The translations under genes and the position numbers were made by a program. Source: a bacterium (GTDB taxonomy: Bacteria > SAR324 > XYD2-FULL-50-16). From it: a stretch of 58,892 bases of DNA. This document shows positions 19,201 through 26,813 of the stretch, one piece after another. Location of the stretch: positions 1 to 58,892 of the forward strand of contig JAHJTV010000052.1 of assembly GCA_018829445.1 (NCBI GenBank), in the 5' to 3' direction. Below the pieces are notes generated by a model. That model was not told the origin of the DNA. It saw nothing but the letters and a program-made list of their open reading frames with translations, and did no database searches. Position 1 is the first letter of the stretch. Each line of letters starts with the position of its first letter.

Positions 19201-22200
19201 GATTGTAGGAACAAAGCCTCAATCATCCACGTGTTTAATGTCCTTATGAGATACTGGAAAGACCATCTAAGGGTAAGTTTGCCGGGAATAATGGATGGAT
19301 ACCGGAAGGCGGTTGAAACAGGCCAGCTTGAGATTGCAGCCAATAGTCTTTCCCTCCATGATAGTATCAGTCTGAATTTGGGGCATAATCTGGTAAATCT
19401 GGAAAAAGAGATAAGATTTCACTTTCAGCAATTGAAAGGGATGAAGCATCAGAGCGCCATTGAAATACAGGCGCTACACTGGCAGACGGCTCTTAATCTG
19501 ATCGGAGAGTCAAAGGAATGCTGTTCGTTGAAGAATAGCAATTTTGATGAAGTTGAAACAGTAGCGTTCTATAAGCGTGAGAACAATACATACGGCCTGA
19601 TGCAGTTTTATACCGATAAAGTAACCCTGGAATACCTGTTTCGGAACCACCAATCGGTTGTTGACCTGGCAGATGATTTCCTACCGCTTTTAAAGAACTC
19701 TCCGGAAAATATCGCCCATGTGTTGATTATATTTTACCACTCCCTTTCATTATTGGCGCTTTACAATAAGGCAACCAAAACTGATCGGAAAAAATATCTC
19801 AAAGCGGCCAAATCAAATCTTAGGAAACTGAAGCGATGGTCCGATACTTCTCCTGAGAATTTTTTACATAAATACCATCTTATCAAGGCCGAAATTAGCA
19901 GGGTTACTGACAATAGACGGGCAATTGTGTTTTACAGAAAATCAATTGATGAAGCCAAAAAGCAAGGGTATATCAATGAGCAGGCCATTGCTACTGAGTG
20001 TCTGGCAAAACACTGGTTATATCTCGGTGAGCGCAAGGTAGCTAGTGTGTTTATGACGGAAGCATTTTCATTGTATAAACGCTGGGGAGCCCATGCCAAA
20101 GCAAAGGATCTGGAATCAAACTATCCCGATCTGACAAAGCCAATTCCCCAAACAGTGCCTGGAAGTCTTGATTTTCTCGAAAAATCCACCGATTCATCTT
20201 CACCCTTTAACCTGGATTTCCACACCTTGCTGGAGGCTATTCGGGCAATCTCAGCAGAGATGGTCTTTGATAAGCTGATCGATAAAATTATTAAAATAAT
20301 AATAAAAAACTCGGGTGCCCAGAAAGGACTCATCATCAGGAAAGAGGATAAAAGACTCATCGTAGAAATTGCCGTAAAACTTGAAGATAGCGAGATTATA
20401 ACCCTTCCCTCCTCTTCATTGGATCTGTCGGGCGATTTCTGCCAGGCCATTGTCAATCTGGTACTGCGAAGTGGAGAGGACGTAATCCTGGAAAATGCCA
20501 ATAAACAAGGGTTTTTTGCTAATGACCCTTATATTCATGAGAATAGTGTAAAATCGGTTTTATGCACGCCTGTCCGACAACGGGGTAAGATATCCGGTGT
20601 TCTCTATCTGGAAAACCATCTGGTAGAAGCAGCCTTTTCCAAAAACCGGATAGTATTTATTCAAGCGTTGTTAGCCCAAGCCACCGTTTCCATGGAAAAT
20701 GCCCGGTTGTACGAGAAAACAGTTTCAATCCAGCGTGATTTTAGAAAGAGTGAAGATAAATACAAAATGCTGGTAGAAAACACCGGGGCCATTGTCATCC
20801 ATCTTTCACTGGATGGGATTGCCCTCTTTGTTAATTCCACAGGGGCAGAACTGTATAGTGAAAAACCCGAAAATATGGTCGGCTTATCGGTTTTTAACCT
20901 TTTTAAATCTTCGGAAAAAATATTAAAGGCCCGAATCGAAAAAATCATAAAAACCGGTGAGGGGGCAGTATACGAAGATTACATGGAGCTTCCCAAGGGG
21001 AATTATTGGTTCATTGCCAACTACCAGCCGGTTAAGGACGAAACGGGAAAAGTCATTGCCCTTCAAATAACTTCTCAAAATATATCCGAGCTCAAAGAGG
21101 CCGAAGAACAGTTGAAAAGACTATCTGTCATACTGGAAGCCACCAGCGATTTTGTATCCTTCTGTTCCCCGGATCTGACCATCCAGTATATCAATTCAGC
21201 AGGTAAAAAAATGATAGGTCTTGATGATGAGATAAACCCTGTCAACATTGAGGTCACAACTGTCCATCCAAAGTGGGCAGAAAAGATAATCATAAGAGTG
21301 GGGATTCCCACAGCCATTAATGAAGGAATCTGGAGAGGCGAAACCGCGCTAAAGCACCGAGACGGAAGCGAGATACCTACCTCCCAGGTCATTATGGCGC
21401 ACAGATCAGAAACCGGGAAGCTGCAATACATCTCCACCATTATCAGGGATGTTTCAGAGCAAAAAAAGACTGAAAAAAAATTAAAGAAGTACCAGAAAAA
21501 ACTGAAAGGACTAGTAGAGGAACGAACATCAGAATTAAAAACAGTCCAAATCCAATTAATCGAAAAGGCTCACAAGGCAGGAATGGCCGAAATAGCTGCC
21601 GGCACTTTGCACAATGTTGGCAATCTCTTAAACAGTGTTAAAACATCAGCAAACACCATTGAATCCATTGCGTACCATTCTGCTCTTTCCGGGTTTTTAA
21701 AGGCAAATGAGCTTTTGAGGCAGAAAATGGATACTCTGGAAGACTTTATCCTGCATGATACCAAAGGAGTTATGCTGATGGAATACTATCTTAAGCTGGA
21801 AGAGGCTCTGGTTGAAGAGAATGGCAATATCAAAAAAGATATAAAACGGCTGAATGAAAAAATAGATATCATCTCCGATGTGATCGCTGCACAACAAACT
21901 TACGCCGGCATTGAATCACTGACGGAAGAATGCTCCCTGGCGACGATTATTGAAGATGCATTAACTTTGGAATCCGGCATGATTGACCGTTATGGCATTA
22001 AGATCGCAAAAGAGTATGATGATATTCCGCTGGTGCCTATCCAAAAAACAAAACTGATCCACGTTCTCATCAACCTCATTAATAATGCCAGAGACGCCAT
22101 GATGGATCTGGATGCAATTGACAGAAGACTGGTGCTCTCACTGGCACAAGAGGATAAGTCGGTTATAATGAAGGTCAGGGATAATGGGAAGGGAATTCAA

Positions 22201-22410
22201 GGAAAACATTTGAATAAAATATTTACCCACGGATTTACAACGAAAGAGGGCGGACATGGTTTTGGCCTGCATAGCTCCGCTAATTTTATGATGGAAATGA
22301 ACGGCAGGATGTCGGTGGAGAGTGAAGGTGAAGGCAAAGGGACTACCTTTATACTTAAATTTCCGCTAGCGGCAAAGGCGAAAACTCAAATAGAGGAAAG
22401 AAATTTCTGA
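16276..22410 (+). CDS. Giant hybrid Ser/Thr kinase–AAA–GAF–PAS–histidine kinase
   Basis: About 2,044 residues. In order: a Ser/Thr kinase domain (1-280) with HKDVKPSN (126-133), IDFS in place of DFG (146-149), and GTLPYVSPEQTGR...SDFYSLG; an AAA/STAND-type ATPase with P-loop GEQGLGKS (328-335) and LFLDNLH; a long helical TPR-like region (~700-1290); GAF (~1330-1480); two PAS domains (~1490-1610, ~1615-1740); a coiled coil; a phospho-acceptor His in GTLHNVGNLLNS (~1779); and HATPase_c with N-box INNARDAM, DNGKGI and GGHGFGLHSS. This order is known from cyanobacterial and deltaproteobacterial sensor kinases. No receiver domain or partner regulator is adjacent. The ATG at 16276 begins right at the kinase fold; an in-frame GTG at 16231 would add 15 residues. 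Confidence 0.92.
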   Translation: MDQLNDYLIFEKIYEGPRSTIFKGKRIRDQIPVIIKSLSCESPEEEELNNHLQDFGIGKSIQHENVITYLELIPFKDGYAIIEEDFNAQSLKQYAENNPLPLSGFLNIICQVVKALEAIHLENVVHKDVKPSNILINPMTGLVKVIDFSISSKINREVDYGISPEDLRGTLPYVSPEQTGRVNRPVDFRSDFYSLGITCYFLLTGELPFKYDDPSKIIHAHIARYPVVPSIINPKIPKPVSGMVMKLISKDAEDRYQSWKGLLSDLEKCKYQLAKNGAIADFELGMADFSDNILLSQKLYGRDSQLTEILQAFDRIDHTTKEVFLLTGEQGLGKSFLLKQIRNSISFKQANVIKGEYEKSKSHIPYSGIIAAFGQAVRGILTGSDKTVSFWRKKLKVSLGINAQIIAEVIPGVTAILGEKLTVPDLAPMETQNRFLITFLEFVKLFCRDSNPLVLFLDNLHVADEASIYLLEKILVDPDIQNLLFIGAFEGMDFKEDFVASRLLGKLQKEKIRFKKSVLSPVTVEQIAMMIDDSMHCGTQKSNELAQLVFLKTGGNFFFVKQFITKLYKDQQLHLTRTEDGKGVWQFDTDRIKKQKMTDNMVNILLEKWEHLPESTTSILKTASCIGSEFELNLLALTLQTDQSQLLDGLFPAIEEQIITVVETVKQPTGVQSDPVCRFVHPRLLQTASASLEDKERQEIHHKIGRCLLNQNNLSPNAHDIYQIAHHLNLGVQYLDSPEEKVELAKINLQSGKKAKQSSAYEQATAYLQNAVDMLNEVTWINEHNLCYSINFELAETLYLRSDFERMEVVLIRLYENANSLKDKTMVDGLRMEAYIARNMMTEASKLGRTVLKSLGFSIPRKPGKVRLILEIVRTRLALLGKKSEDLLNMPEIKDERTLLTLQIIRQQLMAVFVLNPFQFVVIILKVSRLFAKRGISAEFIPFTYYGFILCGILHKYEEGYRYGSLGLEMLKRYPDCRNKASIIHVFNVLMRYWKDHLRVSLPGIMDGYRKAVETGQLEIAANSLSLHDSISLNLGHNLVNLEKEIRFHFQQLKGMKHQSAIEIQALHWQTALNLIGESKECCSLKNSNFDEVETVAFYKRENNTYGLMQFYTDKVTLEYLFRNHQSVVDLADDFLPLLKNSPENIAHVLIIFYHSLSLLALYNKATKTDRKKYLKAAKSNLRKLKRWSDTSPENFLHKYHLIKAEISRVTDNRRAIVFYRKSIDEAKKQGYINEQAIATECLAKHWLYLGERKVASVFMTEAFSLYKRWGAHAKAKDLESNYPDLTKPIPQTVPGSLDFLEKSTDSSSPFNLDFHTLLEAIRAISAEMVFDKLIDKIIKIIIKNSGAQKGLIIRKEDKRLIVEIAVKLEDSEIITLPSSSLDLSGDFCQAIVNLVLRSGEDVILENANKQGFFANDPYIHENSVKSVLCTPVRQRGKISGVLYLENHLVEAAFSKNRIVFIQALLAQATVSMENARLYEKTVSIQRDFRKSEDKYKMLVENTGAIVIHLSLDGIALFVNSTGAELYSEKPENMVGLSVFNLFKSSEKILKARIEKIIKTGEGAVYEDYMELPKGNYWFIANYQPVKDETGKVIALQITSQNISELKEAEEQLKRLSVILEATSDFVSFCSPDLTIQYINSAGKKMIGLDDEINPVNIEVTTVHPKWAEKIIIRVGIPTAINEGIWRGETALKHRDGSEIPTSQVIMAHRSETGKLQYISTIIRDVSEQKKTEKKLKKYQKKLKGLVEERTSELKTVQIQLIEKAHKAGMAEIAAGTLHNVGNLLNSVKTSANTIESIAYHSALSGFLKANELLRQKMDTLEDFILHDTKGVMLMEYYLKLEEALVEENGNIKKDIKRLNEKIDIISDVIAAQQTYAGIESLTEECSLATIIEDALTLESGMIDRYGIKIAKEYDDIPLVPIQKTKLIHVLINLINNARDAMMDLDAIDRRLVLSLAQEDKSVIMKVRDNGKGIQGKHLNKIFTHGFTTKEGGHGFGLHSSANFMMEMNGRMSVESEGEGKGTTFILKFPLAAKAKTQIEERNF

Positions 22411-22424
22411 TCTTGTATTAACCA

Positions 22425-22457
22425 AAGCAGCGGAGCTGCAAACAACCTCCACTGCTT
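22425..22457. terminator. Hairpin between convergent kinase and HU genes
   Basis: AAGCAGCGGAG (22425-22435) pairs with CTCCACTGCTT (22447-22457) with one mismatch and an 11-nt loop. It sits between the kinase stop and the HU stop, so it could serve both strands. No long T-run follows. Confidence 0.45.
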
Positions 22458-22472
22458 ATCTCATCCTGGTGA

Positions 22473-22784
22473 CTACTTCTTCTTCTTTACTGCCTTTTTC
22501 TTATCAACAGATTCTCTCAACGCCTTCCCAGGTCTGAATTTCGGAACTGTTTTAGCAGGGATTTTTAACGGCTTACCGGTTTGAGGATGTCGGCCAGTTC
22601 TTGCAGCCCTTTTTGCTGTGGTAAATGATCCAAAGCCAATCAATGTAACATCACTGCCTTTTGACAAGGCATCTTTGATGTTCTGGATGATCGCGTTTAC
22701 AGCTTTGCCTGCGGCTGCTTTAGAAATGTCAGCGCTTTTTGCAATCTGGGCAGCGAGATCTGCTTTTGTAACAACTTTTGCCAT
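22473..22784 (-). CDS. HU-family nucleoid protein
   Basis: A 103-residue HU/IHF-family protein. It begins VTKADLAAQIAKSADISK and carries the family motif GFGSFTTAKRAARTGRHPQTGKPLKIPAKTVPKFRPGK (shown here in part: the β-arm with RxGRxPQTG that wraps DNA). It binds and bends DNA as a dimer, compacting the nucleoid. A Lys-rich tail (KKKAVKKKK) extends past the usual ~90 residues, seen in some HU proteins and likely increasing non-specific DNA affinity. TCAGGAGAT precedes the ATG. It is monocistronic and convergent with the kinase gene. Confidence 0.95.
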   Translation of the reverse strand: MAKVVTKADLAAQIAKSADISKAAAGKAVNAIIQNIKDALSKGSDVTLIGFGSFTTAKRAARTGRHPQTGKPLKIPAKTVPKFRPGKALRESVDKKKAVKKKK

Positions 22785-22839
22785 ATTATCTCCTGATATA
22801 TTGTAGTTTCAGAATGATTGAGAATAATTCGTTCTAATC

Positions 22840-22865
22840 TTTATACCTCTATAAAAGTTTGTCAA
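22840..22865 (-). promoter_or_regulatory. Probable HU promoter
   Basis: On the minus strand a consensus TTGACA (22865-22860) is followed by TATAAA (22845-22840). The 14-bp spacer is short; a shifted -10 is possible. The site is about 56 bp upstream of the HU start codon. Confidence 0.45.
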
Positions 22866-23465
22866 GCACAAAAATGAAATTAAATTTACTCGATGGGAAG
22901 AAAAGAGCGCGTTGTACAGTGAGGCCTTTTATAAATTTTGTAATATCCGATACTTACACTACCTCTGTGAGTTCTTGCCGGTGAGCCTGCGGGTAAAAAA
23001 AAAATATGCTTTTTCCCGGTTTTCAGAAAAATTGGCGAAATTTAAGGAAAAAAGATGAGTTTTCAAGTTTGATTTTTCGACTTACAACCGGAAGTATCGA
23101 TAGCCTCTCTGAATGTTCCAAGCAGTTTTTTTTTGACCCCTTTTGCAGAAAGGGCAAGATTAAAATGATATGAGCAAAAAGCATGATAACCCTAATATAA
23201 CAATAACATAACAAATTTGACAAAATTTCAACAGCTTTTTAAAATGCCTTATATCCGGATTTTGATCTCTGATTTGCTGTTATCCTCGGTGGGTTGTTGA
23301 ACTGACGAGTATGAAATTTTCCTTTACCCTCCATAAATCAATTTAGACTGGAATGAAACTTTAGAAACGTCAATTCTTGGAACGAAACTTGATTTACTTA
23401 TTACCATAAAAGTACTATTTCTAGCCTATCACTTATTTGAATCACCAACTATGTGAAGAAAAATC
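22866..23465. other. Intergenic region with no recognised gene
   Basis: About 600 bp between the divergent HU and small secreted-protein genes. It has a run of ten A at ~22997, a nine-T run at ~23130 and a short CCCTTT/AAAGGG hairpin near 23139-23155 without a T tail. No gene, RNA or strong repeat is visible. A 66-codon minus frame here has no supporting signal. Confidence 0.4.
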
Positions 23466-23789
23466 ATGAAACAAACCCGATTGACTGTCTTACTTGTATT
23501 AATAATTTGTATGGCTCAAATTGTATTGGGACAAGATTGTATCCCCCGAGAGGATTTAAGGGACAAGCATGTTGTAAGTTACCAGGCATACAATCGCACG
23601 ATCAGAGGTTGCGTCGTTACTCCCAATTTTTACACACAACAGCATAAGATGGGCAGGGGAAAACTTTCCCGTAAGTTTATCATTGAAGTCTGTGAAGGTG
23701 AACCCCGCACTTCTCCAAGAATAGGCGACTCATTTCAAATCTGTCCCCATATTCAAAAACCGAAGCAGGTAATAACTTCCCAGGATTAA
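23466..23789 (+). CDS. Small secreted cysteine-containing protein
   Basis: A 107-residue protein with a clear Sec signal peptide: KQTR followed by a hydrophobic core (LTVLLVLIICMAQIVLG) and a likely cleavage after the Gly/Gln region. The mature ~84 residues have four Cys (in QDCIP, RGCVV, EVCEG and QICPH), an even number consistent with two disulfides in the periplasm. Function is not recognised. A weak GAAG site precedes the ATG. It stands alone, with HU diverging upstream and a methyltransferase gene converging downstream. Confidence 0.6.
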   Translation: MKQTRLTVLLVLIICMAQIVLGQDCIPREDLRDKHVVSYQAYNRTIRGCVVTPNFYTQQHKMGRGKLSRKFIIEVCEGEPRTSPRIGDSFQICPHIQKPKQVITSQD

Positions 23790-23872
23790 ACGTTTTCCAG
23801 GGTCATTATTTCTTAGTAAAGGCTTTCAAGAAAGCGGCTTTGAGGAAGCCCCTGGGGTTTTGATTTTGACAT

Positions 23873-24457
23873 TCACTTTTTCAGTACCTTCTCCCCAACA
23901 ATAAAACTGTGGTAAGATAAGACCGAATGCTGACGTACGTTTTTGAACCCGACCTCCATAACCTGCCGTTGAATCTCCTGAGCGGATATTCTTATACTAA
24001 GGGGCGGTCCCATTGGTGTTATAGAATCTTTCCAATCGATCACCAGCAATTGTCCTCCATTTTTTAGCAAACGAAGGCATTCCTTAAGCATCTCCAAAGG
24101 GTTGTTGAGTTCATGATGGAGATTGATCATGTATACCAGGTCGGCACTTCCGCTTTCAAGTTTTATGCTGTTCTCAGTAGATAACAGCGGAATAATCCGG
24201 TTGATATATCTCTCAGGAATGTTTTCCGTCATCCACTGGATCATAAACTCCGATGTATCACAGGCATATATTCGACAATCAATGGCTTTATCAGCAAAGG
24301 GCAGGGCAAAAAAACCGGTTCCCGCTCCTATATCAATCAATACTTCAGGCTTAACAGGATTTAATGTATCCCAGATAAGATCGGGAGATTGGAATTCATA
24401 TCTTGCAGGATCGGTCAGTTTACGGATCTGTTTGGGATCGAATTTTTTACTTTCCAT
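23873..24457 (-). CDS. Class I SAM-dependent methyltransferase
   Basis: About 194 residues. Motif I is VLIDIGAGTGFFALPFA, motif II contains YACDTSEFM, then LVYMINLHHELNNP and the LLKNGGQLLVIDWK strand typical of Methyltransf_11/25 (UbiE-like) folds. The N-terminus (ESKKFDPKQIRKLTDPARYEF) matches a widespread family that begins HKFDPxxxxxLxDPxR, which is why I use the ATG at 24457 rather than the upstream in-frame start at 24493. It transfers a methyl group from SAM; the acceptor is unknown. It lies downstream of the DMT transporter on the same strand, with the 66-bp palindrome between them. Confidence 0.85.
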   Translation of the reverse strand: MESKKFDPKQIRKLTDPARYEFQSPDLIWDTLNPVKPEVLIDIGAGTGFFALPFADKAIDCRIYACDTSEFMIQWMTENIPERYINRIIPLLSTENSIKLESGSADLVYMINLHHELNNPLEMLKECLRLLKNGGQLLVIDWKDSITPMGPPLSIRISAQEIQRQVMEVGFKNVRQHSVLSYHSFIVGEKVLKK

Positions 24458-24582
24458 ATTTTTATAGGGGCAATAGGGGTTATTCAATACCATAGACTTG
24501 CCGGTGTGCCAGGTATTGAGGAAACTGTTTATGATAGGTTCGCCGGACTAAAATACAGAGGTGACATGCATCCAAGGGCCAC

Positions 24583-24648
24583 AGAGAAGGGGTCAAGTCT
24601 TGTTTTGTGGCTTCTAGAAGCCACAAAACAAGACTTGACCCCTTCTCT
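24583..24648. repeat. Perfect 66-bp palindrome made of two REP sequences
   Basis: Two exact 33-nt arms meet at CTTCT/AGAAG (24611-24620) with no spacer. Each arm contains GGGGTCAAGTCTTGTTTTGT, which also occurs with one change upstream of the RAYT transposase gene (48769-48788) and in inverted, more diverged form just after it. This is therefore a BIME-like pair mobilised by that transposase family. Its outer edge supplies two bases of the stop codon of the DMT transporter gene. In RNA it would form an extremely stable hairpin between the transporter and methyltransferase genes. Confidence 0.85.
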
Positions 24649-25579
24649 AAACATTTCTGCCCAACGGAAAAACCGGAGGATAACTCTTCTGCTTGATGTG
24701 AATAGTCAAAAGGCCTGAAACGATAAAAACCAAACCTGCTATTAATCTCCCGGTTAACGGTTCTCCTAGAACAAGGCCTCCCAAAATGACCCCGGTTATG
24801 GGCATAATAAAAACAAAGGAATGCAGGGATACGGCTCCATAACGTTTTAACAGAGTATTCCAAGCCACGTAACCAAACGCGGCCACAAAAAAACTCTGGT
24901 ACGCAATCGACGCAACCATGGTTGCGTCAACAAAGTATACCAACTGGTCGTCAAAAAAGTAAGAGCCAATCATGGAGATCGGAATCGAAACTATCATGGG
25001 ATAGAGAGCAATCTGAATGGCATCAAAGTTTTTGATGACACGCTTGGTATAAACGGCATTGCACCCCCACAAGGCAGCTCCGCAAAGAACAAAAATATCC
25101 CCGCTGCGAAAACTTTCGGTAACACCTGCCCTATCCGTAAAAACAAGCGCAATTCCTGAAAACCCCAAAACAATTCCCATCAGTTTTTTTAAGGTGATAT
25201 TATCACCTGGTATAAAAAAGTGAGCCAGAAACAGGACGAAAAATGGTTGTAGATTTGTAATCAACGCACTGCGTGAAGCAGTCGTCATACTAAGTCCCGT
25301 ATAAAACAATAGCAACTGCAGGGAAAAGGAAATTGATATAATACCCAATTGAAGCCACCTATCCTTTCCAACCCTGAGGTTTTGCTTCGTCACAAAAGCC
25401 CAAAGAATCAGACAGAGGGAAGCGATTAGAAACCTGATACAGGACATAAAATAAACACCAAATCCGGAAAAACTGATCTTAATCGCAATCGCATTGGAAC
25501 CGAACATGATACAGAGACTCAGAGCGGCAATTGCACTGAGCGCATTAAAATCATTGCTGGTATTATCGGATGAACTCAT
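24647..25579 (-). CDS. EamA/DMT-family transporter
   Basis: A 310-residue protein with ten predicted membrane helices in two EamA repeats, typical of the drug/metabolite transporter superfamily (RhaT/YdcZ-like exporters of amino acids or metabolites). Typical features include the GLSMTTASRSALITNLQPFFVLFLA segment of repeat 1 and GAVSLHSFVFIMPITGVILGGLVLGEPLTGRLIAGLVFIVSG of repeat 2 (quoted only in part by position). Substrate unknown. The last codon GTT is followed by TAG, of which the last two bases (24647-24648) belong to the 66-bp palindrome, so the C-terminus ...FPLGRNV was set by the repeat insertion. The ancestral tail may have been slightly longer. Confidence 0.88.
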   Translation of the reverse strand: MSSSDNTSNDFNALSAIAALSLCIMFGSNAIAIKISFSGFGVYFMSCIRFLIASLCLILWAFVTKQNLRVGKDRWLQLGIISISFSLQLLLFYTGLSMTTASRSALITNLQPFFVLFLAHFFIPGDNITLKKLMGIVLGFSGIALVFTDRAGVTESFRSGDIFVLCGAALWGCNAVYTKRVIKNFDAIQIALYPMIVSIPISMIGSYFFDDQLVYFVDATMVASIAYQSFFVAAFGYVAWNTLLKRYGAVSLHSFVFIMPITGVILGGLVLGEPLTGRLIAGLVFIVSGLLTIHIKQKSYPPVFPLGRNV

Positions 25580-25920
25580 ACGTAACTAATCCCCTGCATA
25601 AAGGTATAAGTGAGGTTTATATACAATTGGCTGATCCATTTGCGGTGGAACTTTTGATATGAATCGCGATTGTCAGAATTTGTATTTTCCTAAGGTGTTA
25701 AAAAGGCATCATTATATTAGTTAAGTTAGATATTTTAACACTATATATATAAGTGTATCTGGCATTCCAATTGATCATCGACAGCATTTAGTTTTAATTT
25801 AAAACACCTGACAAAAAGTTTTCCATTAAAAAAGCCTCCTTTTCCATGGATCGGTTTTGGAATCGACATTTATGTTCTGCGAGTTTAACATGCACATTTT
25901 CCCCGGAAACGGTTTTTTCT
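25580..25920. promoter_or_regulatory. Divergent promoter region with AT-rich inverted repeat
   Basis: This spacer separates the minus-strand transporter from the plus-strand aminotransferase. ACACT (25738-25742) and AGTGT (25752-25756) flank an alternating AT core and form a candidate operator. No clear -35/-10 pair is assigned. Confidence 0.35.
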
Positions 25921-26745
25921 ATGTTAGCAATGACTGGCAGTTACTGTGTGCTTGATGGGATAGCGATTCCCGTTGAGAATGTAGCAAAACAGCTTCTTTT
26001 TAAGAGTAAATCCATTTATGAAGTCATTCGGTTAATAAATGCAGTCCCTCTTTTTTTTGAAGAGCATATTCAAAGAATGCAACGATCTTGCGAGATTTTG
26101 GGGACATTGTTTCCTTTTTCCACCTTTTTGATCCAAGATCAGATTCAACTTCTGATCCATCGAAGCCGGCAAAAGCAGGGTAATATCAAACTCGTTTATG
26201 GGCAATTAAAAAAGGGGGAAACCACCAGTTTGCTATTGACGTTTATCCCTCATTTTTATCCCTCTGATGATATGTACAGGAATGGAGTTCGGACCACTTT
26301 GTTTAGAACAGAACGCGTCATCCCAAATGTCAAGCTTTCAAAAGAAAAACCCAAGGCCTTAAACCGGTTAATCGATGTCGAAGGGGGATATTTCGAGGTT
26401 TTAATGGTTAATTCGCGGGGAGTCATCACCGAAGGAAGCCGGAGTAATCTGTTTTTTATCAAGGGCGACACCCTGCACACCTCTCCCGAAAGCGATGTAT
26501 TGCCCGGAATTACCCGTAACAAGGTTATTAAAATATTAAAAAATAACCACTTTAAGTTGAAGCAGACCAGGATTCACAAAAATTCACTGACTGATTTTGA
26601 TGCTTTGTTTCTTACCGGTACTTCCCCGGGTGTACTCCCGGTTAATTCAGTGGATGAAGCCCGATTCGATGTTGATCATCCCATTTTAAGAACAGTCATG
26701 ACTCAATACCAGGAAATCGTTGAAAGATATCTAAAAAATGCATAG
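25921..26745 (+). CDS. Class IV PLP-dependent aminotransferase
   Basis: About 274 residues of the BCAT/D-amino-acid aminotransferase/ADC-lyase fold. The PLP Lys is probably in KPKALNRL, aligning with the K-S-L-N-L-L of D-amino-acid aminotransferase, and VITEGSRSNLFFIKGDTL is the conserved phosphate-binding EG-x-x-x-N-F block. GVLPVNSVD is the last conserved loop. It transfers amino groups between an amino acid and a 2-oxo acid, or cleaves aminodeoxychorismate; sequence alone does not decide. The open frame extends to 25846, but family N-termini begin near the ATGs at 25921 or 25930. It precedes the aldehyde dehydrogenase by 68 bp and may be in operon with it. Confidence 0.82.
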   Translation: MLAMTGSYCVLDGIAIPVENVAKQLLFKSKSIYEVIRLINAVPLFFEEHIQRMQRSCEILGTLFPFSTFLIQDQIQLLIHRSRQKQGNIKLVYGQLKKGETTSLLLTFIPHFYPSDDMYRNGVRTTLFRTERVIPNVKLSKEKPKALNRLIDVEGGYFEVLMVNSRGVITEGSRSNLFFIKGDTLHTSPESDVLPGITRNKVIKILKNNHFKLKQTRIHKNSLTDFDALFLTGTSPGVLPVNSVDEARFDVDHPILRTVMTQYQEIVERYLKNA

Positions 26746-26813
26746 TATCTTTTATGGTTACATAAACACCGGATTAGCAAACTAATACAGGGTCAGTAAA
26801 TAAGGAGTCAACA

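Noticed and set aside
22997..23040. A-run followed by CTTTTTCCCGG as a possible terminator
   Set aside because: No stem with a T-run on either strand in the right place.
24480..24863. 127-codon minus-strand frame across the 66-bp palindrome
   Set aside because: It overlaps the DMT transporter in another frame and reads through the repeat; a shadow frame.
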